From CAVSRC01 sp963781775 (GTDB lineage: Bacteria > Pseudomonadota > Alphaproteobacteria > Rhizobiales > Kaistiaceae), in assembly GCA_963781775.1 (NCBI GenBank), contig CAWAHE010000010.1:124001-188000 (forward strand): 64,000 bases of DNA. The letters run 5' to 3'. The notes beneath the pieces are model-generated. The model was not told the DNA's origin. It made no database searches and was given only the letters and a program-made list of their open reading frames with translations. Of this stretch, positions 8,320 to 17,126 are shown in pieces; within the stretch, counting starts at the first letter, position 1; every line of letters starts with the position of its first letter. Made by a program: the position numbers and the translations under genes.

Positions 8320-9684
8320 ATGAACCGTTTCCCGGCAATCGCGTTGGCGATGGCGGCCTTGGTCGCCGTGCCGGCCGTGTCCTTTGCCGCCGACGCTGGA
8401 ATGACCAACGTGCTCAAGGGGCAGGATGCCTTCGGCGGTTGGCAGGACAGCAACCCGGGCGTGTGGCGCCTGATCACGCCAGGCGACCTGCCCAAGCCTT
8501 ACGCCACACAGTCCGCCAGCAATGCGCCGGGACTGGTCAATCGTCCCGACGGCGCGAAGCCGACGCCGCTCGAGGGGTTCAAGGTCGAACTCGTGAAATC
8601 CGGCATGGAAGGACCGCGCGACATGGCAGTGGCTCCGAACGGCGACATCTTCGTCGCCGATAGCGTAGCCGACCAGATCGTCGTCCTCCGCATGAAGGAT
8701 GGGCAGGCGGAGCCTGCCGAAGACTCGGTGTTCGCCAGCGACAATCTCGACCGGCCATACGGCATCGCCTTCTATCCGCTCGACGACCCGCAGTGGGTCT
8801 ATGTCGGCAATACCGGCAGCATCGTTCGTTTCCCCTACAGGACTGGTGACCTCAAGGCCGCCGGCCCGGCCGAGATGGTGGTCGGCGATATCCCGGCGCA
8901 CTATCACTGGGCGCGCGACATCGTCTTCTCGCCGGATGGCAAGACGCTCTATGTGGCCGTTGGTTCCGCCTCCAACGTTGCGCAAGGGGCGAGGCTGCCG
9001 GACAGCGGTATCGCCCAGTGGGCGAAGACGGAGCCGCTCGGCGCCATGTGGGGCGCGGAGGAGGGGCGCGCTTCCGTGATCGCCTTCGACCCCGACGGGT
9101 CGAATCGCCGCGTCTATGCGACCGGCTTGCGCAACTGCTCGGGGCTGACGATCCAGCCGGCGACCGGCGAGCCCTGGTGCGTCGTCAATGAACGCGACGG
9201 GCTCGGCGACAACGTGCCGAGCGATTACGCCACGTCGGTGCAGCAGGGGCATTTCTATGGTTGGCCCTGGTACTACATCGGATCGAACGAAGATCCGCGC
9301 AGGCCGCTCAAGGGGCAGCGTCCGGATCTCGTCGGCAAGGTGACGGTGCCGGACGTCCTGTTCCAGGCCCACTCCGCGCCACTCAACATCAAGTTCTACG
9401 ACGGCAACATGTTTCCCGCCGACTACAAGGGCGACGCGTTCGTCGCCATGCACGGCTCGTGGAACCGCGGCAAGCGGACCGGCTACAAGATCGTTCGCCT
9501 GAAGTTCGAGAACGGCAAAGCGACGGGCGCTTATGAGGATTTCGTAACCGGCTTCGTGGTTTCAGCCGATCAGGTCTGGGGCCGTCCGGTTGGTCTGGCG
9601 GTTGCCAAAGACGGTTCGCTGATCGTCACCGAGGACGGCGCCGGCACGATTTGGCGGGTAGCGGTCGCGGACGAGCCGTCGTGA
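8320..9684 (+). CDS. Periplasmic PQQ-type sorbosone dehydrogenase family protein
   Basis: Probable secreted beta-propeller sugar or aldehyde oxidoreductase of the sorbosone/soluble glucose dehydrogenase superfamily. Residues 1-23 form a signal peptide (VSFAA near the cleavage site). Propeller blades show repeated GPRDMAVAPNGDIFVAD, RPYGIAFY and ARDIVFSPDGKTLYVAVGS type strands. TGLRNCSGLTIQP and GSWNRGKRTGYKI are characteristic stretches of the family, and the protein ends in a final blade GSLIVTEDGAGTIWRV. Length, 454 residues, fits a stand-alone enzyme without a cytochrome domain. No PQQ biosynthesis genes are in the window. It is divergent from the glycosylase gene across a 115-bp gap. Confidence 0.85.
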   Translation: MNRFPAIALAMAALVAVPAVSFAADAGMTNVLKGQDAFGGWQDSNPGVWRLITPGDLPKPYATQSASNAPGLVNRPDGAKPTPLEGFKVELVKSGMEGPRDMAVAPNGDIFVADSVADQIVVLRMKDGQAEPAEDSVFASDNLDRPYGIAFYPLDDPQWVYVGNTGSIVRFPYRTGDLKAAGPAEMVVGDIPAHYHWARDIVFSPDGKTLYVAVGSASNVAQGARLPDSGIAQWAKTEPLGAMWGAEEGRASVIAFDPDGSNRRVYATGLRNCSGLTIQPATGEPWCVVNERDGLGDNVPSDYATSVQQGHFYGWPWYYIGSNEDPRRPLKGQRPDLVGKVTVPDVLFQAHSAPLNIKFYDGNMFPADYKGDAFVAMHGSWNRGKRTGYKIVRLKFENGKATGAYEDFVTGFVVSADQVWGRPVGLAVAKDGSLIVTEDGAGTIWRVAVADEPS

Positions 9685-9700
9685 CGGCGCGCCAATCCGC

Positions 9701-11233
9701 CTAATCCGGATCGGAGCCTTCGGCGACAGGCTCGTCCGCAATCTTTGGGCGGAAGTAGCGGCCGAGGACGATCGGCAGCACCCCGCCGACGATAGCGAAG
9801 GTCCAGATGCCGATCGCCAGCCAACTGCCCCACAGGATCGACCAGTCGCCGTCGGAGATCGTCAGCGCGCGGCGCAGGTTCGTTTCCATGGCGTTGCCGA
9901 GGAGCACGCCAAGAATGACCGGCACCAGCGGCACGTCGAGCTTGCGCAGCACGTAGCCGAGCACGCCGAAGACGATCATCACGAAGAGATCGAACGTCGA
10001 TCCCGAGATGCCGTAGATGCCGACGAAGGAAATCATCGCGACCGTCGGCATGAGATATTTCGACGGCACCTGGAGAACCCGCACGAACAGTCCGACCATC
10101 GGGATATTGAGGAGCAACAGCATCAGGTTGCCGATGAAGAGCGCTGCGATCAGGCCCCAGACGACGTCGGGATGCTGGGTGAAGAGCAGCGGGCCCGGCG
10201 TGATGTTGAGGGCCAGCAACATGGCGAGCAGCACGGCGGTCGTGCCGGAGCCGGGAACGCCAAGCGCCAGCATCGGCACCAGCGCGCCACCGGCGGCGGC
10301 GTTGTTGCCCGCCTCGGGCGCCGCGACACCGCGAGGGTCGCCCTTGCCGAACGTGCCGTTCTTGTCATTGAGCCGCTTCTCGATCGTGTACGAAATGAAT
10401 GAGCCGAGCGAGGCGCCGGCACCGGGCAGCACGCCGGCGAGAAAACCGACGACGGTGCTGCGGCCCATCGTGCCGGCGGAGTCCTTGATCATGCTCAGCG
10501 GCGCGGTGATCCGGCCGAGCGGCGGCGCCTTGCCGGCGCCGCCTTCGCCCTTGTGCTCCAGGAACAGGAACACCTCGGAGATCGCGAACAGCCCGACGAT
10601 GGCGACGAGGAAGTCGATACCGTCATAGAGGTGGATATCGCCGAATGTGAGCCGTGGCACACCGGTCTGATGATCGACGCCGATCATCGCGATGCCGAGG
10701 CCGAGCGCGGCCGCGATCGCGGCCTTGGCCTGGTTGCGGCTGGCAATGCCGCCGAGCGTGGCGAATGCCAGCGTGAACAAGGCGAAGTATTCTGCCGGGC
10801 CAAACAGCAGCGCAATCTTGACCAGCTGCGGGGCGATGAAGACCAATCCCCAGGTGGCGAAGAACGCGCCGACAAACGACGCGATGCCCGACAGTGCCAG
10901 CGCTTCGCCGGCCTGACCCTTGCGCGCCATCGGGTAGCCGTCGAGCGTGGTCATCAACGCAGGCTCGTCGCCGGGGATGTTGAGCAGGATCGACGAGATG
11001 CGCCCGCCATACATCGCGCCGTAGTAGACGCTGGTCAGCAGGATGAGCGCGGGCGTGGCCGGTAGGCCGAGGGTGAAGGCGAGCGGGATGAGGATCGCGA
11101 CGCCGTTTGACGGACCGAGGCCGGGCAGGGCGCCGATGATGGTGCCGAGCACGCAGCCGATCAGGGCGAGGCCAAGGTTTTGCCAGGTGAGAGCGATGGC
11201 GAAGCCGTCGGCAAGGTGGCTGAGGGCGTCCAT
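9701..11233 (-). CDS. tctA: Tripartite tricarboxylate transporter permease TctA
   Basis: Large membrane subunit (510 residues, about 12 membrane segments) of a TTT-family secondary importer for citrate-like carboxylates. The two family signature regions are visible: GALPGLGPSNGVAILIPL near residue 34 and GVLPGAGASLGSFISY near residue 265, each lining one half of the substrate path. A further conserved block, LALGVPGSGTTAVLL, follows. It is the last gene of tctC-tctB-tctA and lies 12 bp after tctB. The transported acid cannot be told from sequence. Confidence 0.95.
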   Translation of the reverse strand: MDALSHLADGFAIALTWQNLGLALIGCVLGTIIGALPGLGPSNGVAILIPLAFTLGLPATPALILLTSVYYGAMYGGRISSILLNIPGDEPALMTTLDGYPMARKGQAGEALALSGIASFVGAFFATWGLVFIAPQLVKIALLFGPAEYFALFTLAFATLGGIASRNQAKAAIAAALGLGIAMIGVDHQTGVPRLTFGDIHLYDGIDFLVAIVGLFAISEVFLFLEHKGEGGAGKAPPLGRITAPLSMIKDSAGTMGRSTVVGFLAGVLPGAGASLGSFISYTIEKRLNDKNGTFGKGDPRGVAAPEAGNNAAAGGALVPMLALGVPGSGTTAVLLAMLLALNITPGPLLFTQHPDVVWGLIAALFIGNLMLLLLNIPMVGLFVRVLQVPSKYLMPTVAMISFVGIYGISGSTFDLFVMIVFGVLGYVLRKLDVPLVPVILGVLLGNAMETNLRRALTISDGDWSILWGSWLAIGIWTFAIVGGVLPIVLGRYFRPKIADEPVAEGSDPD

Positions 11234-11245
11234 GCGGTTTCCCTC

Positions 11246-11677
11246 TCAGAAGCCCAGCGGGCCGCGCGCCAGCGACAAGCCGAGGACCAGGTGAAACACG
11301 GTGTAGATGCCGCCGGAGATCGCGACGCCGGCGATGGCGGCCGCCGCTGGCTTGGCAGACAGCCGCCAGCTGAGCAGGCCGGCCGTCACGGCGGTGGCGA
11401 TCCCGAAGCCGACCGTGGGCAGCGCGAAGGTGTAGGCGACCATCAGCGCGGCCGCGAAGACGATCTCCAGGATACGGCCGAAGGCGGGCCAGTCCGGCTC
11501 CGGGTCAGGCCGCACAAGCGGATAGACGCCGGCGAGCGCGAGCACGCCGGCGATGATGTACGGAAAGGCCTTCGGCCCAAGCGGGTCCGACATGAACCCG
11601 ACCTGGGTCTGCGCCGCGAAGAAGGCGTAGAACGCCGCGAGCAGAATGCACGCGGCGCCGAGGGCGCGGTCGCTCAA
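11246..11677 (-). CDS. tctB: Tripartite tricarboxylate transporter small subunit TctB
   Basis: A 143-residue protein with four hydrophobic segments, the expected size and topology for the poorly conserved TctB subunit, which accompanies TctA in the membrane. The loop GFMSDPLGPKAFPYI between segments 1 and 2 is the most recognisable part of the family. The reading frame begins at TTG; no better start is visible between it and the tctC stop 10 bases upstream, so translation is probably coupled to tctC. Confidence 0.9.
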   Translation of the reverse strand: MSDRALGAACILLAAFYAFFAAQTQVGFMSDPLGPKAFPYIIAGVLALAGVYPLVRPDPEPDWPAFGRILEIVFAAALMVAYTFALPTVGFGIATAVTAGLLSWRLSAKPAAAAIAGVAISGGIYTVFHLVLGLSLARGPLGF

Positions 11678-11687
11678 GGCCGGCGGC

Positions 11688-12662
11688 CTATTTGAGGATG
11701 CCGATTTCGCGGCTGAGGGTCTCGGTGTCGTCGATCTGCTTCTTGACGAAGGCGGTGAAGGCCTCCCCCTGAAGGTCGAGCGGCATCAGACCGTTGGCGG
11801 CCATGATGTCCTTCCACTCCTTCGAGTCGTACGTCTTCTTCACCGAGGCGACCCAGAAGTTGTAGGCGTCGTCGGACATCTTGCCGGGCGCATAGAAACC
11901 ACGCCAGTTGGCGCCGACCGCGTCGATGCCCTGTTCCTTGGCGGTCGGGTAGTTGGCGAAATCGCCGGGCAGGCGGTCAGGCGCCAGCACGGCCAGGATC
12001 TTGATGTCGCCCGAGTCTGCAAATCCCTTTGCCTCGGAAAGGTCGCCGGTGAATGCCTGGACGTGGCCGCCGAGAAGCTGCGTCACCGCCTCGCCGCCGC
12101 CGTCAAAGGCGACGTACTTGATCTTGGTGACGTCGGAGATGCCGGCTGCCTTGGCGGCGATCAGCACCTTGAGATGGTCCCAGCCGCCGACCGCCGAACC
12201 GCCGGCGAAGGCGACCGAAGACGGATCGGCCTTGATCTTGTCGAACAACTCGGAGAGCGACTTGATCGATGAGTCCTTGCCGACGGCGATGACGCCGTAG
12301 TCCGAGCCAACCGATGCGACCCAGCGCATCTGGTCCATGGTCGAGCCCGGATAGGCGCCCTGCGCCAGGCGGGTGGTGGTGGCCGAAGACGCGGCGACGA
12401 CGAGGTTGTTGTCGGAGTCGCGCTTGGAGAACACCTCGGCATAGGCGACGCCGCCGCCACCGCCGGCGAGGTTGGTCACCTGCACGGGATTGGGAACGAT
12501 CTTGAGGTCGTAGAGCGCCTTGCCGACCTGTCGGCAGGTGAAGTCCCAGCCACCGCCGGCTGCCGCCGGTGCGATGCACTCGGTGTTGCCGGGTTCGAAA
12601 GCCAGCGCCGGCAACGGCGCAAGCAGAATGGTCGCGGCCAAAAGGCCGGCAAATTTCGTCAT
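11688..12662 (-). CDS. tctC: Tripartite tricarboxylate transporter substrate-binding protein TctC
   Basis: Periplasmic receptor of the TTT importer (Bug family), 324 residues. Residues 1-21 are a signal peptide ending ALAFEPG. The mature protein then shows the family's glycine-rich ligand loop region (PAAAGGGWDFTCRQVGKAL), a VVAASSAT strand and the AFAGGSAVGGWDHL segment that normally holds the carboxylate. The ATG has GGGAGG seven bases upstream. An in-frame upstream ATG at 12725 lacks a ribosome-binding site and would put 21 residues before the signal peptide, so it was not used. First gene of the tctCBA operon. Confidence 0.94.
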   Translation of the reverse strand: MTKFAGLLAATILLAPLPALAFEPGNTECIAPAAAGGGWDFTCRQVGKALYDLKIVPNPVQVTNLAGGGGGVAYAEVFSKRDSDNNLVVAASSATTTRLAQGAYPGSTMDQMRWVASVGSDYGVIAVGKDSSIKSLSELFDKIKADPSSVAFAGGSAVGGWDHLKVLIAAKAAGISDVTKIKYVAFDGGGEAVTQLLGGHVQAFTGDLSEAKGFADSGDIKILAVLAPDRLPGDFANYPTAKEQGIDAVGANWRGFYAPGKMSDDAYNFWVASVKKTYDSKEWKDIMAANGLMPLDLQGEAFTAFVKKQIDDTETLSREIGILK

Positions 12663-12758
12663 GGGATCCTCCCAGTTGCAATGCTGGCCGCCCCTCCCGG
12701 AGCAGCCGAGCCTGCACAAAATCATAGCAAGCTGACGCCCACCTGACGCTGCGCTGCA

Positions 12759-13832
12759 CTATTGGCCCCGCAGGGCATTGTTCCACCGGCGAACCAGCGC
12801 CGCGCGTTTGACCTGATCGAGGTAGACCAACAAACCGGGGCTGACCGGGATGGACCGCAACTGTCCGCCGGGCCCGGTCTGCATGCCAGCGAGCGTGTTC
12901 GCGCCCTCGATGCCGGGCAGGACCGCGGGCAGATGCATGTCATGTGCGAGCACGGTTTGTCCGGCTTTCGACATCATGAAATCGAGGAAGCGGGCGCCGA
13001 GGTCCGGCGAGGCGGCCGCCTTGGGGACCAGACCGATGCGCGACATGACGACGGTGTAGTCGGACGGCAGGATGATCCCCAGATCGGGCGCCCGCTCGGC
13101 CCAGCCGAGCGCGTATGAGCCGAGGATGTTGTAGCCGAGAACGAATCTCCCATCGGCGACGCGTTCCAGAATTGCCGACGAGGTCGAGTACAGTTTGACG
13201 CCTGCCTTGCCCATGGCACGGACCAGATCCCAGATGTCGCGGAAGTGTTCGAGGTCGCGCGCGAAGAACAGAAAACCCAGGCCGGAGCGCTCGACGTCGT
13301 AGGTGCCGATGCGGCCGAAGAAGGCGTCGCCGGAATTGTTCAGGAACTGGATCAGCTCGCCATGCGTCCTGGGCGGTTCGATGCCGGCGAATGCGCGCTT
13401 GTTGTAGACGATGACCGCCGGTTCGAAGGTCAGCGCGAAGGCGGTGTCTCGCCATTTGGCCCAGTCGGGCAATGCAAAGCCTGACGGAGCGGTGATCGCC
13501 TGGGCGTAGCCGTCATTGGCGAGCTTCATCTGCAGGTCCATCCCCGAGGAGATGGCGACGTCGCCGGTGGCGCCGCCGGCGTCGGTCTCCTTGATGATGC
13601 GATCGAAGACGTCGACCGTCTGCAACTCCTCATAGCGGACCGCGAGATCGGGGTTGGCCGCCTGGAAGGCGGCGATTAGCGGGCCCGAAATATCCTCGTC
13701 GAGGGTCGAATAGACGTTGACCGTGCGTGCGGCAGCGTCGCCGGAGCGGGCCGGGTACAGGCCGGCATGCGCGGCGCTGGCGGGCAGGAGAACGGCCGCG
13801 ACGGCCAGCCAGAGTGGCAGCTTTCTGCGCAT
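12759..13832 (-). CDS. Periplasmic solute-binding protein, Fe3+/AfuA-like type
   Basis: A type II periplasmic binding protein of 357 residues, similar to the iron(III) or phosphosugar receptors FbpA/AfuA. A signal peptide covers about residues 1-23 (ASAAHAG). The mature part starts with VNVYSTLDEDI and then FQAANPDLAVRYEEL, the usual first strands of the family. No permease or ATPase gene accompanies it. Instead it is divergent, across 73 bp, from a two-component system with a TctE-type sensor, so it may present a ligand to the sensor rather than to a transporter; that is inference. The start was set at the ATG immediately before the signal peptide. Confidence 0.85.
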   Translation of the reverse strand: MRRKLPLWLAVAAVLLPASAAHAGLYPARSGDAAARTVNVYSTLDEDISGPLIAAFQAANPDLAVRYEELQTVDVFDRIIKETDAGGATGDVAISSGMDLQMKLANDGYAQAITAPSGFALPDWAKWRDTAFALTFEPAVIVYNKRAFAGIEPPRTHGELIQFLNNSGDAFFGRIGTYDVERSGLGFLFFARDLEHFRDIWDLVRAMGKAGVKLYSTSSAILERVADGRFVLGYNILGSYALGWAERAPDLGIILPSDYTVVMSRIGLVPKAAASPDLGARFLDFMMSKAGQTVLAHDMHLPAVLPGIEGANTLAGMQTGPGGQLRSIPVSPGLLVYLDQVKRAALVRRWNNALRGQ

Positions 13833-13905
13833 GCCCGAGCATGGCCCTGGACGTGCGAGTTCACAAGCCGCCTCGCCTCCACTACGCTCTGCCGAGGGGA
13901 GAGAC

Positions 13906-14580
13906 ATGCGCGTCCTTGTGGTTGAGGACAACAAGGTGCTGGCGGGAGGCCTCAGCGTTGTTCTCAGGAACGACGGCTATGCGGTCGATGTCGTCGCCGA
14001 CGGTCTCTCGGCGGACGCCGCGATTGCGACGCAGGACTACGATCTGGTCATCCTCGATCTGACGCTTCCCAAGATGGATGGTCTCGACGTGCTGCGCGCG
14101 ATGCGGTCGCGGCGCAGCGATGCCGCGGTGCTCGTGCTGACGGCGCGCGCCAGTACCGAGGATCGTGTGAAGGGGCTCGACCTCGGCGCTGACGACTATC
14201 TGGCGAAGCCCTTCGAGATCGGCGAACTGGAGGCTCGGGTGCGGGCGTTGCTTCGGCGCCGGCTGGGGCTGCGCACGTCGACGGTTGCCTTCGGGCCGCT
14301 GACGCTCGATCTCAAGGCGCGCTCGCTCACGGCGGGGGGCAAGTTGCTCGACCTGCCGGCGCGTGAACTCAGCGTGCTTGAAACGATGATGGTCGCTGCC
14401 GGCCGCGTCGTGCCGAAACAGCAGATCGCAGAGTCGCTGTCGGCCTTCGATGAGGCGATCAGCGACAACGCCATCGAGCAATATGTCAGCCGGCTCCGAA
14501 AGCGGCTTTCGGTGTTCGGCCTCCGCATCCGTACGGCGCGCGGCCTCGGCTACTACCTCGAAGAAGACGCAGCGGCCTGA
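13906..14580 (+). CDS. Response regulator transcription factor, OmpR/TctD-like
   Basis: A 224-residue regulator with an N-terminal receiver domain and a C-terminal winged-helix DNA-binding domain. The phospho-acceptor is Asp51 (LVILDLTLP), with the acidic pair Glu7/Asp8, Thr in LVLTARAS and Lys in YLAKPF all present. The winged-helix half (about residues 125-220) has the ARELSVLETMM and RLRKRLS helices of the OmpR class. Start ATG is preceded by GAGGGGAGAG. Its stop overlaps the kinase start by one base. By analogy with TctD it probably controls the neighbouring solute-binding protein and/or tctCBA genes. Confidence 0.93.
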   Translation: MRVLVVEDNKVLAGGLSVVLRNDGYAVDVVADGLSADAAIATQDYDLVILDLTLPKMDGLDVLRAMRSRRSDAAVLVLTARASTEDRVKGLDLGADDYLAKPFEIGELEARVRALLRRRLGLRTSTVAFGPLTLDLKARSLTAGGKLLDLPARELSVLETMMVAAGRVVPKQQIAESLSAFDEAISDNAIEQYVSRLRKRLSVFGLRIRTARGLGYYLEEDAAA

Positions 14581-16013
14581 TGGCGACTTCCGCCAGACCG
14601 TATTCATTGCGACGGAGGCTGCTCTTCCTGTTGGTCGTGCCCCTGGTCGTGGTCGGTGGCATCGCCTCGTTCGACACCAACCGCCATGCCCGCGATATCG
14701 CCGACACGGTGTCGGACCGCGTGCTGGCGGGCTCCGCGCTTGCGATCGGCGAACGCGTCGTTGTCGGCGAGGACGGCAAGCTGGAGGTGGACGTGCCTTA
14801 CGTGGCGCTCGACATGCTGACGTCGGCCGCACAGGACCGTGTCTTCTATCGCGTCGAAGGACCGTCGGGCGCGTTCATCACCGGCTATCGCGACCTCCCG
14901 GAGCCGGAAGGCTCGGCCGATCAGCCGGGCAACATCACTTTCTTCAACGCCGCCTATCGTGGCGATGCCATCCGGGTCGGCGTGCTCAGCGGCGCCGCCT
15001 CGTCGGGCATCTCATCACTGCATTACCGCGTGACCGTCGCGGAGACGACAAACGCCCGCGCCAACCTCGCGCGCGACATTCTGTTGCGGTCGGCGTTGCG
15101 CCAGGCCCTGCTGATTGCCAGCGCCGCGCTCGCGGTTTGGTTGGCGGTCACCCAGGGCCTCAAGCCGCTCTATCGTCTCAGCGAAGCGATTGCTCGACGG
15201 ACACCGGGCGATCTCCTGCCGATCCAGCACAGGGTGCCTACCGAGGTGAGTGGGCTGGTCACGACCGTCAACGGGTTCATGGAGCGCTTGAACGTGGCGC
15301 TTGCGGCGCTCAGGCATTTCACCGGCAACGCCGCCCATCAGCTACGCACGCCGCTGGCGATCGTGCGCACGCAGCTTGCGCTGGCCAATCGCGCGCAGAC
15401 CATTGAGGAAGCGCGCGCCGCAGTCGCCGTCGGCGACGAGGCGCTGGTTCACGCCGATCGCGTTCTTTCGCAACTCATGCTTCTGGCGCGGGTCGACGAA
15501 GCAGCGTCCAACCGGCTGACCGAGAAGACGGTCGATCTGGCGAAGCTGGCCGAAACCGTGACCGCCGGTCACGTTCGCGAGGCTGCCGAAGCGGGCATCG
15601 ATCTCGGTTTCGAATCCCGTGGCGAGGCAACGGTCAAGGGTGACGCGATGCTGCTCGGCGAACTTCTCCGCAACCTCGTGGAGAACGCGATCCGATACGC
15701 CGGGCGGGGAAGCGCTGCGACGGTTCGCGTGAACCGATGCGATGAGCGGGTCGTGCTCGAGGTCGAAGACAACGGCGCCGGCATTCCGCTGGAAGCGCGC
15801 GGGCTGGCGCGCGAGCGCTTCGGCCGGGTGCGGCAGCGCGATGACGGCGGCGCCGGGCTTGGCCTCTCCATCATCGAGGAGATCGCCACGTTGCACGGAG
15901 GGACGCTTGAACTCGGCGACGGACCGGGCGGAAAAGGCGTCACCGCACGGGTTTCGATGGCTGCGGAGGGGCCGGACGGGGCGATCGTTCCGCCTGAACC
16001 GAGCAGAGATTGA
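14580..16013 (+). CDS. Sensor histidine kinase, TctE-like
   Basis: A 477-residue inner-membrane kinase. A membrane segment at about residues 13-29 is followed by a periplasmic region of about 140 residues matching the 2CSK_N sensor type found in TctE. A second membrane segment lies near residues 174-192, then a HAMP-like linker. The phosphorylated His is His253 in NAAHQLRTPLA. The N-box NLVENAIRYA and the G-boxes DNGAGI and GAGLGLSI complete the ATPase domain. It starts on the last base of the regulator stop (TGATG), so the pair is translationally coupled. Confidence 0.93.
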   Translation: MATSARPYSLRRRLLFLLVVPLVVVGGIASFDTNRHARDIADTVSDRVLAGSALAIGERVVVGEDGKLEVDVPYVALDMLTSAAQDRVFYRVEGPSGAFITGYRDLPEPEGSADQPGNITFFNAAYRGDAIRVGVLSGAASSGISSLHYRVTVAETTNARANLARDILLRSALRQALLIASAALAVWLAVTQGLKPLYRLSEAIARRTPGDLLPIQHRVPTEVSGLVTTVNGFMERLNVALAALRHFTGNAAHQLRTPLAIVRTQLALANRAQTIEEARAAVAVGDEALVHADRVLSQLMLLARVDEAASNRLTEKTVDLAKLAETVTAGHVREAAEAGIDLGFESRGEATVKGDAMLLGELLRNLVENAIRYAGRGSAATVRVNRCDERVVLEVEDNGAGIPLEARGLARERFGRVRQRDDGGAGLGLSIIEEIATLHGGTLELGDGPGGKGVTARVSMAAEGPDGAIVPPEPSRD

Positions 16014-16082
16014 TGGCGGTGCTTGGCTGGAGGCGCCACAGCGTTATATTCAAGCTGACATATCGATAGTGAGGGCGGCTTG

Positions 16083-16412
16083 ATGAACGTCACACACCCC
16101 GAGCAGGATGTGCTCGCCACTGCCGAAAGCTGGCGCAAATCCGGTCGCGATGTGGCCATTGCGACCGTGGTCGAAACCTGGGGTTCGGCGCCGCGTCCGG
16201 TCGGCAGTCATCTGGTTGTCGACGGCGAGGGCAACTTCGAGGGTTCGGTGTCGGGCGGTTGTGTCGAGGGCGCGGTGGTCGCGGAGGCGGTCGATGTCAT
16301 CGGCGATGGCGCACCGAAGATGCTGGAATTTGGAGTCGCAGACGAGACGGCCTGGCGGGTCGGCCTGTCCTGCGGTGGGCGTATCCGCGTCTATGTCGAG
16401 AAGCTGGCCTAG
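16083..16412 (+). CDS. XdhC/CoxI family protein, N-terminal half
   Basis: A 109-residue protein corresponding to the XdhC_CoxI domain of the XdhC molybdenum-cofactor chaperone. XdhC binds molybdenum cofactor, promotes its sulfuration and inserts it into xanthine-dehydrogenase-type enzymes. Typical segments are WGSAPRPVGSHL, the loop GSVSGGCVEGAVV with its conserved Cys, and a second Cys in GLSCGGRI. The second half of a normal XdhC is a separate gene that starts four bases downstream. The ATG was chosen over a TTG directly before it. The 69-bp gap after the kinase gene suggests a new transcript. Confidence 0.88.
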   Translation: MNVTHPEQDVLATAESWRKSGRDVAIATVVETWGSAPRPVGSHLVVDGEGNFEGSVSGGCVEGAVVAEAVDVIGDGAPKMLEFGVADETAWRVGLSCGGRIRVYVEKLA

Positions 16413-16415
16413 ACG

Positions 16416-17126
16416 ATGGATCTCGCGCTACTTGAGCGATTGAACGCCGCCCGCGCGGCGCGGCAGGCCGCGATCCTCGTCACGGATACGACGAGTGGCG
16501 CGGCGCGGCTCGTCGTCGAGAAGGACGGCTACGATAGCGACCCGCTTGCCGAGGAACTCGCGCGGCGTTTCCGCTCCGGCGCTTCGGGCACGGTGATGAC
16601 CGCCGGCGGCGAGACCGCCTTCTGCACCGTCCAGTTGCCGCCACCGCGCCTTGTCATCATCGGCGCCGTACACATCAGCCAGGCGTTGGCGCCGATGGCG
16701 AAGATCGCCGGCTTCGACATGACGATCATCGATCCGCGCACCGCCTTCGCGACGCCCGATCGCTTTCCCCATGTTCCGCTCATCGCGGAGTGGCCGGAGG
16801 TGGTGATCCCAAAGATCGGGCTCGATGCGTTCACGGCGCTGGCGGCGCTCACCCACGATCCCAAGATCGACGACTTCGCGCTGGCCTCCGCACTCCGCGC
16901 CGATTGCTTCTACGTTGGCGCCCTCGGCAGCCGAAAGACGCACGGCAAGCGGCTCGAGCGCCTGCGTGCCCTTGGCCTGGACGACAAGACACTCGGCCGT
17001 ATTCACGCGCCGATCGGTCTTGCCATCGGCGCTCAGTCGCCGGCCGAGATCGCCGTCGCGGTTCTGGCGCAAGTGATCGAGGCGCTGCGCGGCCGCGGCG
17101 TCGCCCGCAAAGAGGCTGCGGCGTGA
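16416..17126 (+). CDS. XdhC family protein, C-terminal Rossmann half
   Basis: A 236-residue protein containing the XdhC Rossmann domain. Its core begins at LVIIGAVHISQALAPMAKIAGF and continues with IDPRTAFATPDRFP and the C-terminal YVGALGSRKTHGKRLERL and HAPIGLAIGA segments that define this half. Together with the preceding small protein it makes up a complete XdhC. The stop overlaps the GTG start of the downstream fusion gene, so the three genes form one tightly coupled unit for molybdenum cofactor handling. Confidence 0.9.
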   Translation: MDLALLERLNAARAARQAAILVTDTTSGAARLVVEKDGYDSDPLAEELARRFRSGASGTVMTAGGETAFCTVQLPPPRLVIIGAVHISQALAPMAKIAGFDMTIIDPRTAFATPDRFPHVPLIAEWPEVVIPKIGLDAFTALAALTHDPKIDDFALASALRADCFYVGALGSRKTHGKRLERLRALGLDDKTLGRIHAPIGLAIGAQSPAEIAVAVLAQVIEALRGRGVARKEAAA

